A stretch of 64,000 nt of DNA from Platycnemis pennipes (GCA_933228895.1 OW121850.1:30761773-30825772); one strand, 5' to 3'. Counted from the stretch's first letter, positions 36,737 to 49,122 are shown. Made by a program: numbers and translations. The notes: generated from the sequence alone by a model not told the origin.

Positions 36737-37839
36737 TGGAAATAATATACTGTGATATATCCTAGGATTTTTTATGAGGAATAACGCCTTTATTTTCCAT
36801 TTGATGCGATTGCATATTTTCAACACTGCAAACAACTTTGAATACAGGTCATAATAGGAGAAATGTAGGCCTGTTCATTGTATAACTGCTCGCTGTATTT
36901 CTTACGTTAAGAAATTATTCCATCAATAGTTAGTGAAAATAAATTATAATTTTTTACACTCGGACGTTATTTTGTACAGGTGGATACCAGAACAGATTTT
37001 ATACATGTGCGTTTTTCTTAGCAAGTGGGTTGTTTAATTTTGTCAAGTGGTTAAAAAATAAACTTTTTAAGTAAAAAAATAACTATGCGATTGTTTATTA
37101 CTCCTACGAAAAAGCTGGTGATCGAGAAAGGTAAGGTTGATTTGTTGAACATTTCCGATTCAAGGATGTTTGTTTGGTACTTGAAAAGTATGAAGGGGGG
37201 TTGAGTCATCAGGTTTGGGGGGGGTGAGCACCGCTGTATACACAAAACAAATATGCCCATTCGTTCAGTTTCCTGCTTCTTGGAAGCATTGCCTAATAAT
37301 TTTCCGAATCACCCTCTGAATGGGAATAGGAGTGGTCTGTTGCTTGATTAATGTTTACTTTCCATCCTGCTGTTGACTTGATGGTTTCAGGTAAATAATT
37401 TTTATCCGTTCTTGACGAAAATCAATACATGTTTGATCATTTCGGAGCCATTCTTGGTTGAGAATGTTAAGCCAGCAGAGGTAAAAGAATTGACCTAAGC
37501 TGACCCTTTGTGATTTCACGCGTCAGTGGGCTTAGTGATGGGTGAACTATTAGTTGACCTTACGAACCTGATGGACGCGATGGTGAGCTTATGGCCGTCC
37601 CCTAAAATAAAGCTATATTGTGAAAATGCACCATTTAAAAAATTAGCTCACTTACCTCATTTCCAACAAAGAAAGCCAAAAAAAATTGAGCTTGTGTATG
37701 AATTCGAAGGTTCCGAGAAAACATTTCTACTATCGAGCTGGTAAATTATACGAAAATGTTTCCGATGCGCGAGGTGAAATTTAACTTTTGGTAAATAGCT
37801 GATATTCTTAGTTACCTTGATGCACACAAATTTCCGGTT
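36737..37839. other. Intergenic DNA, nothing recognised
   Basis: AT-rich with no supported gene. The open frame at 37526-37744 has no family resemblance I recognise. Confidence 0.4.
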
Positions 37840-37965
37840 TGCCGTTATTGGCGGGGGAGAACCTAGTCTATCAACCCCATTGTCGCGGGTTCGATTCCAG
37901 CCTGAGTAGGATTTTTACTCCCCGGGGTATGGATATTTGTGATTTACTAAGTTAAATTGTAGTTA
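37840..37965 (+). repeat. tRNA-like SINE head
   Basis: A B-box match GGGTTCGATTCC at 37888-37899 is followed by AGCCTGAGTAGGATTTTTAC, the usual head-to-body transition of insect SINEs. The A-box side is degraded and no cloverleaf forms. Confidence 0.35.
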
Positions 37966-40900
37966 GAAAGGGCTTCTTTTTCCTAGTATCGAGTTGATAG
38001 TCACGTTTATTTTTTATTTTTAAATTTAGCTCTCACTCAGTTCATTTCTTGTTCATATCATTTATTATTTAAGTTTATCGCAAGTGTTTGAGGAGTCAGT
38101 TATCTCTTTGGCAACATTTTACCGAATGACAGTGGGTAGTATATCCTCTTGATTGAACCAATATTTCTAATTAGCGTCCCTTGGAAAATAAAAATGCTCT
38201 TGTTTCCATGAGTAACTAGCTCAGTGGCTATTGGAGACTGGAGCGAGTCCAAAAATGACAGCAATGAGGTGAACAGCGCGTGGTCGACACGGAGCGATTT
38301 TTTAGTTAAACCTCGAAATCTCTTCGAAAATGGAAGCCATCAGCCCAACCTTACGGTAGCAGCCGAATCAAATAATACCTAATTCAATTGAGGGTTCCAA
38401 CGCCATAAATACATCTCGTTCTTGCGTGTTAGCCTGTTCAAATATAACTTTTAATTTTTTGCAAACTTTTTCTTCTAAAATTTTAGAATGATGGAAGAGT
38501 AATTAATATGTGATTCATAATTGTTTTCTATTACAAGTGCAGCTTCGGCCTGCGTAAAAGCGCCATTTCGGAAGCAGAGAATAAAGTGTGACTAAATAAC
38601 TGAAAGCATACTATGTAATTCCACATTTACAATATAATTTATGTACGACCTGGTCTCGTTGCTGTACAACATTTTCAAGTAAAAATTGCATAGTGTGTTT
38701 GGGTTATTTAATCATGAAGGAGTTCCACGAAGTCACGCCGGAAACCATTTCATAAATAAAGTATGAGTTCGAATTTAATGCTCAAATTGCTTAATATAGA
38801 AGGGCAAAAAAAAAGACAACCGCGTATTAACGTGTTGGAAACTATTCGAGGTGTAGTTAATTAGTGCCTGCGGTGGAGTTTAATATCACGCATCAGTTAA
38901 CGCGGTGGAAGCAGCACAATGCCACTATTACCGATGTCCACCACCATATTCCAACCTCACTCGTGTATCGGACGGAAATGTAATCCTATGAACTGCAATC
39001 TCTCTCTTCACGCGTACCGATTCGCTGCGTTTACCCGTTAATCCTTTTGACTGGCATGTAATCGATTTATCCCATAGCATATGCCAGTGTGCTAGGGCAC
39101 ATACACCCATGCTCACTGTGAGACTCTGGTTAATCCTCCCTTCTAGTAGGCATTTCTCGGTGCTGCGTTCTACGCGAATAACGATTGTGTTCGCATCAAA
39201 TGTTTCTTTTGTTAAGGGATTTCTTAATCTCTTATTGCGTTTTCTCTGCGGAACTCCACATTTCTCAGGCGCAATTTATAAAAAAAATGATAATCGCCAA
39301 TGATTCATGAGAGGCATGAACTTATTAATTGATAAACAATTATCAAGTATGTTTTTGGGTATAATGTCGCTTCTTTGGGCAAAAGGATTCCGTATAATCC
39401 TCAGGAGTTCCGAAGTATTACGCGTATCCAACATTACTAATATAAGAGAATTTTAGGATTCCTCCCAGGATTCCTAAATTCCAGCTAATAAATAATGTCA
39501 CCATTATGACTTATTGCTTGGAACATACTCTGCAATTTCAGAATACCTTTTTATAAACATTCTAATCCTGCAGAATATGAGTGCCGGGCACACTGAGTGT
39601 ATGCACACCGTGTGTGCCAAAATTCATGGATAGGTTAGGTACCGTAAACCAATTCACAATTTGAGGATCTTCTCTCTGGAATGATCTCACACATAACCAC
39701 AAAGCTAATTACAAGTAAGAAAAAGAGACTTTAATGCACTCGAATTGAAATAAACTAATTTTTATAATCAACAACATTCGCGTTATTTCGATTCCTACAT
39801 TTTGGCCGACACCAACCCAGAACTCCCGAGTTTTTAATCGCTTTTCATCTCATGGTTACTTAGTGATAATATGGTTATGAACCTCCGACTGGTTCGTTGA
39901 TGCATGGAGTACTGAACTTGATGTGCCGCTTTTCCCCTTTTCCTCATTTTTCCTCCCTGATTCCTCTTGCGAATTATTCTTCGAGTGAATGACTTACCGC
40001 GGTAGATTGAATGGGATTCAATGGACGAAATCAGTGATAGGCCAGCGAAAATAAATCAGGAAGGTTTATGGCTGGGGATTGTAGGATGAATGCAATTAAT
40101 AACTATGTCCCCGTGGATGTTAGCTGAAAAAAGAAATCTACAATTCCATTTTTTTAAGAATCGATTTTCCGATAGGTAGTTTAGCTGACTAGCATTTTTG
40201 TGACCCTTTTGGTCATCGTGTAGTTGGAACGCAGCTCAATTCACAGCATTATTAAAGTCTCTCCGGTTGTTGTGAGATTTTTCAGAGTTAGTTGCTTACG
40301 GAATATCACAATGCTCCTGCGTAAGAATCCTTGTACTATAGGATCGGGTTCAATGGCCATCGCGATTGGGATACATGAAGGGTAGGTTGACTACAATGAT
40401 CTACAAGACACTAACGGAAATATTTAAATTACGAGTATTGCTAATGATGATCGATAGAGGAGTCAGCTATACCATGAGGGTGGGCCAAAGGGTTATGCAA
40501 TGGACAGACCTCGGACTAAGTGTAAGTTTTCTACTATCCTCCTTCCATTTCCTTACAACGATGAGCGATATGTTGTTTTACGTCGAAATTGCCTTTTGAT
40601 TGCTAATATGCAGGCCTATACAAGATTTAGTTGAAAAGCAAATGCTAAATTTTTCAGCCTAAAAGTATTAAATTGACAGCGTTTACCTTAATTGGTGATT
40701 TATAAGTATTTTGAATTTTTCTAATAAAATATCTGGCATTTATACGCGACAGTGATTCATTTTCACTTTAAAACTTGAGGAGACGCAGTACTGTCGCCAT
40801 ATATGTCAACAAAAATTCGTAAAAACGTGAGAATAAAGAAATTATTTAGTGGCAATTTCCTGTAACTGAGATGTAATAGTGAAAAATAACGCCGAGATAA

Positions 40901-41267
40901 GAAACATAAGTAATTAGGCTTGGGCTATAAGTGATTTATCATCTCTAACCACTGATATGTGAATAATAATGCTGAAATACGCTGCAGTTCAGCAGGTTCT
41001 CTTTGATCTGATAATATTGATCAAGATAAAGACATGCTGTCGTGTAAAGTAAAATAGTTGATTGATACTTTTTGTTCTCTATGAAAATGATAGAAGGATA
41101 ACTCTTTTGGTTCAGATTCCACAGATTTTTCTTTTCAATGCTTCTACAAGCTGATTGGTTGGTTATTCAGGGGAGACAACCATCAGCTGAGGTAATTTGC
41201 GCCATTTAAGTGAGGTGGGTAATTGGGTAGTGGTAGGAGTTTTCAGGGAACGGAGGAAGGATGGAGA
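37966..41267. other. Intergenic DNA, no gene supported
   Basis: A long AT-rich tract. A short piece at 39895-39935 (TGGAGTACTGAACTTGATGTGC) resembles the body of the SINE at 41.3 kb and may be a fragment of it. Open frames at 38928-39116 and 40366-40599 show no domain or conserved feature. Confidence 0.4.
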
Positions 41268-41485
41268 GAAACTCGGCGTCAGCATTAGCTTACTCTTAAC
41301 GAAAGGCGCCAAGGGGACCACGGCTTAACGTCCCATCCGACGGACGGAGTACTAAACTTGAAATGCCCTCCACTAGGCACTCAAGTGGGGACCGGTTTTC
41401 CTCTGAAAAATCCGCCACGAATCGAACCCGGGTCCTTTGGATGGGAGGACAGTACTCTAGCCACCACACCAATCTGATCTCCCTT
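41268..41485 (-). repeat. tRNA-derived SINE
   Basis: On the minus strand it reads a tRNA-like head with A box (TGGTGTGGTGGCTAGAGT) and B box (GGGTTCGATTC), then a body with CAGAGGAAAACCGGTCCCC, GACGTTAAGCCGTGGTCCCC and TTGGCGCCTTTCGTTAAGAG. The head-plus-body layout and the GACGTTAAGCC...GGTCCCCTT block are typical of insect SINEs. It is well preserved compared with the other two SINE heads here. Confidence 0.65.
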
Positions 41486-43588
41486 CTACAAGCCGATTGG
41501 CATAAGAGTTTTTAACACACCTATTCCCAATATTTTTGTTTTTTTTTACTGGGGAATATGAATCATGTTATTACCGAACCCGGTTTTGTTGCTTTTCGTC
41601 TCCTGCCATGAAATGAATTGGGTTTTTTTTTCGGATTCGACGTTGAATAGTCTAAGTTTAACCACGAGCTCGTATTTTTTTAAAAAGATTTATCAGACGA
41701 AGTGAGCGTGCAACTAAGTTTCGTAGTCGAGATTGCCTTCCCCGCTGTAACCCGCGGCAGTATAATGAAGTTGCGTTTTGATGCATGCCCCTGGAAAACT
41801 CAATGTATCGGAGTACAAAAAATAGCTGAAATTGCATGCGAGGCATGCATAAAAGATTTTACAGTTCATTTCCATACATTCTCCTCGCGCATAAAGCGAA
41901 AAAGAGAGCAAGAACTGGAGAGCGCTGTTGCGATTAAATTTCCAAGTGGAGAAAAACTGTTCTTCAGTGCGAGAGGCAAATTTTTATTTTGCCTTTCTTC
42001 CCCAACTCGGGTGCATTGCTCTACAGTGCAATTTCAAAACACCCTTGCATCGGAGGACTTCTTGGAGCATCCTATGGCTTAGAGAATAAACCGGAAGCTC
42101 TCAAATGTTTCGGCTGAAATAACTGTGTGCTCAATGTAGATTTAGAGAGTAGAAAAATCGGTTTCGTTTTGATAAGAGAGCGTTTGGTTTACTCCGGACT
42201 CCTCGCTGCGTTCTTTTTTCGCCGTTGTCATCAATCTGCGAGGTTGTTCTCGTCGGTAGTTAGTAGAATTTCCCTCTGTTAACAAGCTCTTTTGCGTACC
42301 AAAAACGCCCATTCATGTAGGAACTCCCTTTCTCTTTAGTGCCGCCAAATGCGAGGTTTTGAATTATATTATCGAGAAAATCACAAAGGCCGCTAGTTAT
42401 GGATATCCAGAGGCCTCTTCCAGTACGTAATCCTTCTGTTTTTTGCATCCTCACTACCGCGATGTCCTCCTCTTCATTAAACACTGGTGAGTACTAATCT
42501 TTGTATTCTTTATGAAAAGATTCCTGCACTAGAGAACAAACATTGGTTTCTCCAGCCAATGTTAAAGATTTCCTAGAGATTTATTTTCAGAGACGTAAAA
42601 AAAACCTTCAATTTAGCTGCGCCGGAGTCTATAATCTCAATCCTAACAGTTTATTCTTTTCATTTAATAGTGAGTTTCAGGCGTGCCTCTAGTATGAAAT
42701 ATCATCCTCAGTTTAATGCAATATGAATTTAGGAAATACTTTAGGCTGAAATTTTATTTTACATGTACCTTACTTTCCTTTTTTCGAATGATGTTATTGC
42801 TACTTATGGTATCATAACCGTTATAATTATGGCGATTTTTTGTCGTAAAATGTCTTGCAGTATCTTCCTGAATAATTCATCATTATTATTATTTCAATTC
42901 TAAGATTGTTTAATTTCAAATATTCAGTCTTTCCTAGTCATTGAAAGCGCAGTTACATCTTGGCATTTCATATTTTCTAAACCCCTTTTCATTTGGTCCA
43001 TGTACTTGTGTATATCCTGATCTTCCTCGGGGGGTTTTTCTTTCATTTTTCTCTCAATTACATCCTTGTATTGATTAATTTGGCTAATTAAAGTATTGAA
43101 CTTACGTTTCCTTCCCTATTTTAAATCAAGTCTGGGATGGTTTCCTGTTTCAAGTGTGGGCAATGTTTATATAACAAATCAGTAGTGAATTTTCATAGTA
43201 ATTTGCCGTGCTCTTTTTGACATGCTTGAAACAAACATTGATTCACGTTTGTTTTGCTTTGTGATTCCAGATTTGTTTTCCTTGGGAGGAGGTCAATGAG
43301 ATTTTCTCTTGGTGAGATTTTATTTCAAGTTGCCCAATTAGACTTAAGCCTTAAGTCGGCACAATTACTCTTGTTGAAATTCGATGTTTGAAAGAGTACA
43401 ATCTGCCAGAATTTAATCTTTTCCTGTTCGTAATTTTGCTTCAGTGAATTCGTCTAAGAGTTTTATGAATTTAATTCCTTTCCTTATAGTATGTATAGGC
43501 GTTAATTTAGATACAGTACATGTGAGAAAAGAATACAATTTTAAATGCAGTGGTGGGTGGCATTACTTTGTGGAACTTCTTCGTGTTG
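41486..43588. other. Intergenic DNA, no gene supported
   Basis: Mostly AT-rich. A 126-residue open frame at 41702-42082 has no recognisable domain, signal peptide or neighbour relation and is probably chance. A TA microsatellite follows just inside the next element (43680-43711). Confidence 0.4.
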
Positions 43589-43629
43589 AACACAAGGGAG
43601 AAAAAATACTTCGCTGGTCCACAGGATAG
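43589..43629 (+). repeat. Left inverted terminal repeat of the Penelope-like element
   Basis: AACACAAGGGAGAAAAAATA ... CTGGTCCACAGGATAG is the reverse complement of 46082-46122 with two mismatches by eye. Confidence 0.65.
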
Positions 43630-46081
43630 GCGATGGGCACAAAGGACCTGGGTCAACAGAGCCAGGCAAGTATAAAATAATGTATATTATATTATATATA
43701 TATTATTTTATTAACTCGTGTTAATCAAGAGAGTAGGTGGTGTCTCTCTCTTGCCAAGCAAGAGAGAGCTACACCAGTGGTATGTGAAAAGAGGCTCCAT
43801 CTCACATTACTTACTTCTCCTACATATTGAGTTAACCGCAGTTCTTCATTGGGCCGAATGTCTTTGGTTAGATGATTTTGTCCACCAAAGGGAAAGTGAA
43901 ATTGCATACCAAAAACAATTCATAATGAAGAATAAGTTGAAGTTATTGACTAAAGTGACCACGGACGAGCAAAGTGACTCAAGACTGTCCAATGTAATAC
44001 CCCCTATGCCAACAGAGTGGTTAATCTTTCGAATTACCCCTTCGAAAAAGATCAATTGGAAATGCTGGAGAAAGGTTTGAAATATGCCCCCAATCCACTC
44101 ATCTCCGTTAATAATTTGAAAAACCTAGCTGTAGACTGCAGCCTTGCCCTCAGGAATGACCATTTAGGTTCATCGCAACGCATCTCCCTAGAACTACAGC
44201 GGTGTATGGTTAACGTTACCGAGAAACCCAATTAACCACTGTATTGGTGAACACAAGACACTTTTATCCATTAAGAGGTCCCTTTCAACCAACAACCATA
44301 TTGTCACAAAAGCTGACAAGGGCAATGCAGTCATCACTATGGACTGATCCAAATCCTGTAAGACCCATAGTTTCCAGTGTATGTAGTCCCAACCATCTCT
44401 TGGCTCGCAAGTTGAACACCATTTTCCGCCAGTTCTGAAAATTCACTCCAAAATATGGCGTGAAGAATTCAGTGGAGCTCGCGAGGCTCTTTCAAGTGAC
44501 ATACTGCGCCATAAATGTATTTTAGTGTCCTTTTGATGTAGTGAGTTTGTTCAAGAGTGTTCCCAAATCTACTGCCTTACATCTAGCCAAAATTGCCGTA
44601 GTGAAACCTAAATCACCACCCACTGTAATCGCCGAATTGTACCACCTATTGGAAGTGTGTGTTAACCAAAACTATTTCCAATTCAACAATACAATATATG
44701 AGCAACCTGAAGGTCTCGCAATATGATCCCCACTGTCACCACTTCTTGCTGACATATAATATATGGACAACTACGAGAAAGTGTTTTCAATTCCAAAAGC
44801 ACCCTTGTGAAAAATGTTTTTCGGTGGTATCGATACGTCGACGATATTTTCTGTGCATGGACCGGCTCGCTAAGACAGTTGGACAACTTCGTGTCACTTC
44901 TGAATTCTCTTGACCAAAACATCAAAATCACTAGTGAAGTGGAATTTGAAGGGAAGTTAAATTATTTAGATTTAACCACTCGGAATATGAACCGGAAGTT
45001 TGAATTCTCAATTTTCAGGAAAATTGTTACACACACCAAATAGTACACCACAAGTCACGACACAAACTATTCTCCCACAAACTGTCTGTAGTACATTGCA
45101 TGCATCACAGGCTATGTATGATCCCAATGCCAAATTCCAACATGATGGAGGAGTTAAACACAATCAAGCAAATTGCATCTTACAACGGGTACCCCGAAGA
45201 ACTTACTGTGCCACAAAAACTAAACCGACTCGCAGTCAACCTTATTTACACCCAAAGAGTGAACGATGGATATAAGAAATGGCACAGAATCCCGTATCTC
45301 GGCCATATATGTAACTACCAGAACCGGAAACTTCTTACCAAAAGACTAAGTGAAAGCTGCTTTCTATAATAAAAACACATAAGGAAAACAGTTAGGGAGT
45401 ACAAAAGACAAAATAAGTGCCCGAAAACACAGCGGAGTATATAAACTTCAATGTAATGACTGCAACTCTTGCTGCATAGGAAAAACTGGACGTAATTTCA
45501 ACATCAAGACCAAGGAACATCATTCATGTTTTATTAACAACAACCACACCCTACACTTTGCCAAGCATCTCTTGAACTCCAACCGCACTAGCAAATTCAA
45601 ACCAATAATCCTTCACATTGAAAATAACGGTCCAAGGCTTGACGCACTCGAGCAGTTGGAAATTCTTGTGGGCCAAACCTTACCCAACGTCTCACTAGTT
45701 AATGAGAAATTGTATTCTCACCACTTACCTCTGTTTAATACGCTTTACGCGGAACCATCACAGGGATCACTCACCTTTCTTTGTGTCACGTCAGTTCATT
45801 CCTATCGCACTCCATTACCCTCATCTTCCTCATTCAGTGAAGATCCATCAGCGGCTCTTACTTCCCCAAACTAACCTTCCCTTTCCTTTCTACCCCTCGC
45901 TTCCCATCCGGATCCCGCAATTCTTTCCCCCTCTGCCCCCCCGAAACCCCCCACACCCCCCCGAAACCCCCCCTCAAGCACCCGCCCTTTCACCCGCTTC
46001 AAGTGTATAAATGTACCATGTACCATCCTGTAAAATTTTCCAGATTATGATACGCCGTATCGAAACCGGTCGCAATAAATA

Positions 46082-46122
46082 CTATCCTGTGGACCAGCAA
46101 AGTATTTTTTCTCTCTTGTGTT
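46082..46122 (-). repeat. Right inverted terminal repeat of the Penelope-like element
   Basis: CTATCCTGTGGACCAGCAAA ... CTCTCTTGTGTT, the mirror of 43589-43629. Just inside it lies TATCGAAACCGGTCGCAATA, a common PLE end motif. Confidence 0.65.
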
Positions 46123-46179
46123 TAATCTAATTTTACTAAAAAAAATTATTTAATTAGTTACTAAAATGCAACTTCCTCC

Positions 46180-46751
46180 TCCGAGTCTCCATCTAGCATC
46201 AGCTTTCGTTGCCGTCCTAATTGCCGGAGACTCGAGAGGGGTCGTGCCTAAGGGTAGCCACGTCCGCCACCGTCGGATAGGTGGTTACCCAGCATTAGGG
46301 TCATGCGCACGAAGCAGGCGGAGGGACCCGAGAAGCACTTTAAAGTGCATCCGCTCGCGCCCTGCTCGCTGGGATGAACTTGAGATTCTCAACCAGTGAG
46401 CTCTTGACACTACCAGGCGCGCCCACGATGAGGACTGCCAGTGTCACAGATTAGCCCGCATACATTTGCCGGAGTTCACACAGCAGGTCTTGGTATTTAG
46501 TCCTTTTTTCTATCTCCTTCGCTGCCATGTTCGTTTCGGCCGGTGCCGAAAACTCGATCACGAACATGGCATGCGAGAGATTGTCGAGGCGAACGATATC
46601 AGGGTTCGTCGCCTCCAACTGCCTGGTGGAGGGGAAGGAATAATTCCTCCAGATCTTACACTTATCGTTCTCCACGACGGACTCGATATCTCCAGGGGCG
46701 TAAGGCAGCACCGGATTCGCGTCTATGCCGTAATTGTGTCTTAGGTGGTAG
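46180..46751 (-). pseudogene. Retroelement ORF C-terminal fragment (PD-(D/E)xK-like)
   Basis: The minus-strand frame starting in the adjacent pogo terminus continues into YGIDANPVLPYAPGDIESVV ENDKCKIWRN, then LEATNPDIVRLDN, FVIEFSAPAE and YQDLLCELRQMYAG. PDIV..D...VIE looks like a PD-(D/E)xK nuclease core and matches the C-terminal region found on many arthropod retroelement-derived proteins. After a frameshift it continues VLIVGAPGSVKSSLVENLKF and SLRLLRAHDPNAG, also part of that tail. The true N-terminal side is interrupted at the pogo insertion. Confidence 0.5.
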
Positions 46752-46753
46752 TA

Positions 46754-47221
46754 CAGTTGAGCACCCTTAATCCGGGAACCCCTAATCCGGGAGCACCTAT
46801 AATCCGGCAATTTTGCCATGACTATCTGGTACTTAGTGGAAAATGCCGAAACGTTTTTAACCGGAACATTGCTTCATAACCTGCCGAGATATTATTCTTA
46901 TATTTATACCGAGATACCATTCTTAATGTTAATTTTCCCATTTCGAGAATAAGAATAATTTAAACATATTAATTCCTGGTACTTCGCCTACACTGGAATT
47001 ATTCTGGAACTTGAAGTAAACATAAATTTGACGACATCGCCGAGACGGAATACGACTAATTTACAGATCGGCCACTTTCAATCACGCATTTTTGATTGAC
47101 CACTAGACGTGATTTGATAAAATTATTGGTTATATTCTAATATTTCACGCAAAACATGTCTCATCCATACAGTTGTGGCAACAGCACAAAACGTTAACCA
47201 TCACAGACAAAGTACAAGTTG
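46754..47221 (+). mobile_element. Pogo/Tigger relic, left part
   Basis: Begins CAGTTGAGCACCCTTAATCC after a TA and has repeated TAATCCGGGAACCCC units, the usual pogo/Tigger terminal pattern. Near 47190-47221 the reading TLTITDKVQVV is the start of the CENP-B-like N-terminal helix-turn-helix. The transposase frame is then broken by the Polinton at 47222. Confidence 0.6.
47216..47221. repeat. Polinton target site duplication, left (AAGTTG)
   Basis: AAGTTG directly precedes the first base of the element and is repeated exactly at 62937-62942. Six bases is the standard Polinton/Maverick duplication length. Confidence 0.9.
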
Positions 47222-47592
47222 AGTAGAATAGAAACCTTCAAGCTACGGCATTCGCTACGCGGCGCTGTAATCGCTAGTTAAATGAAAACAAAAGACGAAC
47301 GAAATGCGTTTGAAGGGCCCCCTCCCCTCCCCTCCCCTCCCCCTACCCCCCACCCCTCCCCTCAATATCGATCGAGTGGGGGCCTCAATATCGATCGAGT
47401 GGGGGCGCGCACGCGCTTCGCGCGTGCGCGCGATGTGTGATTATAATAATAATGATTATTAAAGTCTGGGAAAAAAAAAAATCTCCGTCTCGGCGAACGT
47501 GTGTGTGTGTGAGTGCCGCCGCCGCCGCCGCCGCCCAGCGGCGCCTCAGCAAAAGCTGCACAGATGTTATCTCTCTCTCTCTCTCTCTCTCT
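47222..47592 (+). repeat. Polinton left terminal inverted repeat
   Basis: About 371 bp, matching 62591-62936 inverted. Differences by eye are mainly in simple repeats: one extra CCCCT unit, a longer A run, extra GT dinucleotides and extra CT dinucleotides. Internal features are a C-rich stretch, two tandem 23-bp units containing TATCGATCGA (47361-47406), a perfect 12-bp GC hairpin (47405-47431) and a GCC run. Confidence 0.95.
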
Positions 47593-48169
47593 CATGCCGG
47601 CGATGATGATAAGAAGCGAACGGTGTGTGGGGGTCCCAACTTATTACTTATTGCTATGCAAGAGCTAAATATTAATTTAAAATTTTCCTTTATGTGAAAG
47701 TTAATATTAAAAAAAAAATGCAAACAACTTAGTGCTTAGTGGATGATGTGGCGTACCTTTTCTGCGCTGCGTCTCCATAGCGTCTCCATGAATGTTTCCG
47801 TATTTGGTGGTGGTGGTTGAGGAGAAGGAGATTGCGGTGAGGTAAATAAGAAAGCGTAAAACATCTTTTCGAGTAATTTTTTTAATCTTTCAAATGAATT
47901 CATTACAGACATAAAAAAAATTCACTTCGTGTCTCATCATTATAGATAATTCATTTGCAGACACAATTCAATCACTTCCAGCAACAAGAGTCTTTCTTTT
48001 CGATCACTTTTGCTCAAGTTCACAGAGTCATATAGTCATTTCAACTTTGTCCACACACACACACACAGAGTTCTAAAGCCATTTCAACTTTGCGTTGAAT
48101 TTTTTTCACACGGCACATTTATTTCAATCCAGTTTTTTTTTTTTTTCAACTTTGAACAATTTCAGAGTT
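47593..48169. other. Polinton left subterminal non-coding region
   Basis: No gene recognised. The end nearest the next gene (48066-48164) is a near copy of the last part of that gene and its 3' flank (48165-48255), a tandem duplication of about 99 bp containing AGAGTTCTAAAGCCATTTCA in each copy. Confidence 0.6.
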
Positions 48170-48874
48170 CTAAAGCCATTTCAACTTGGCGTTGAATTTT
48201 TCACACGGCACATTTATTTCAATCCAGTTTTTCAACTTTGAACAATTTTTTACTGCGCAAACGAATTTCTCAGTTTGGTGACAATAAAGATTGCACGTAG
48301 TTTTTGTGCGTGGAAGAGACGACAATTTAGGTACATTAAGAAATTTTTCCAACTCGATCACATCGCGACCGATGCATCGTGATAAAAATTGACATTTTTC
48401 GAGACCTTTTGCAAAGATAAATTGGAATGGACTAGTTTCGTGTCTGAGAATGCTCGTCAAACTATCGTACGGAATATTTCCCATGTCAAGATCTATCCCG
48501 TGCCAACTGTTTGTTAACCACTCATTTGTCTTGTCTCGGGTCGCGCCTTCAGGAGGAATCTGGAAAAGCCACGACCTTCGCCACGGTGATTCCAGATCTT
48601 CCATGGCCAACTCTCGAATTACAAATTGTTTTCCATCTCTTCCCGCTTGGAAGTCGACGATCAATTTGCTCATCGTGAATATCTCAGGACGAGCATTGGA
48701 AAGGTGGCGTTTACACCGATGGATTCCCGCTTCGCAAACGTCACTCTCATACTTTGTATTTTGAGTGCGGTACTTTCCAATGGCCGAGATAGTTTGTCCA
48801 GGTGTTTCGAACAATGACTGACAGCACGGATAGCATGACGGACATTCACAAAAATTCTCGAGAATGCTAGCCAT
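48170..48874 (-). CDS. Polinton accessory protein of unknown function, 234 aa
   Basis: A Cys-rich N-terminus (CECPSCYPCC) is followed by a more conserved-looking part from Met68 (MSKLIVDFQAGRDGKQFVIR) with NSWHGIDLDMGNIPYDSLTS, KGLEKCQFLS and a late region with ten or so spaced Cys/His. The pattern of strand, HGI.W/D.G, KG.EK and a distal CYCH tail resembles a recurrent uncharacterised family in arthropod genomes seen beside transposon genes, but I cannot name it. Met1 gives 234 residues; Met68 (48673) is an alternative start. It is the last gene before the left terminal repeat on the capsid-gene strand. Its C-terminal codons are tandemly duplicated just downstream. Confidence 0.6.
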   Translation of the reverse strand: MASILENFCECPSCYPCCQSLFETPGQTISAIGKYRTQNTKYESDVCEAGIHRCKRHLSNARPEIFTMSKLIVDFQAGRDGKQFVIRELAMEDLESPWRRSWLFQIPPEGATRDKTNEWLTNSWHGIDLDMGNIPYDSLTSILRHETSPFQFIFAKGLEKCQFLSRCIGRDVIELEKFLNVPKLSSLPRTKTTCNLYCHQTEKFVCAVKNCSKLKNWIEINVPCEKFNAKLKWL

Positions 48875-49122
48875 TCAAAAAAAATTTGCTCAATATGCAC
48901 CTATCAGTATTGATGAACGACTGCGAAAGGACTGAGAAATGCGTTTGCGTGTTCTCGCGACTGAGTGAGATCTGACAATTTCTCTCTCTCTTCTGGTAGT
49001 GGTTCGGTTTTATTCAATTAATCACTCAATAATGTCTTGTGAGAGCACAAAAAAAGCTATGTCGGATTAAGATAAGTCCATGCAAATCACCTTCCGTAAA
49101 TGGGTATGGCCACTGATAACGT

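Larger units (their letters stand above)
43589..46122 (+). mobile_element. Penelope-like retroelement, decayed
   Basis: Plus-strand frameshifted pol. RT pieces in order: NLSNYPFEKDQLEMLEKGLK (44017), a PIVSSVCSPNHLLARKL block (about 44370), a VVSLFKSVP-like block (about 44540) with LLEVCVNQNYFQFNN and EQPEGLA (about 44650-44720), and the catalytic WYRYVDDIFCAW (about 44820-44860) followed by KLNYLDLT. A GIY-YIG domain comes next: GVYKLQCNDCN, CIGKTGR (about 45440-45490) and PRLDALEQLEI (about 45633). RT plus C-terminal GIY-YIG is the defining layout of Penelope-like elements. Both ends carry a 41-bp inverted repeat. Frameshifts and lost segments make it inactive. Confidence 0.8.

Noticed and set aside
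40366..40599. 77-aa frame followed by a donor-like GTAAGT
   Set aside because: No domain, acceptor or companion exon could be found.
41268..41485. Possible tRNA gene on the minus strand
   Set aside because: A and B boxes are present but the acceptor stem does not close and a SINE body follows.
41702..42082. 126-aa open frame on the plus strand
   Set aside because: No family resemblance and the codon pattern does not differ visibly from background.
46385..46440. VLIVGAPGSVKS, a Walker A-like string that could suggest the missing Polinton ATPase
   Set aside because: It lies outside the element, has Val in place of the Gly before the Lys, and belongs to the retroelement tail whose usual form has no P-loop function.
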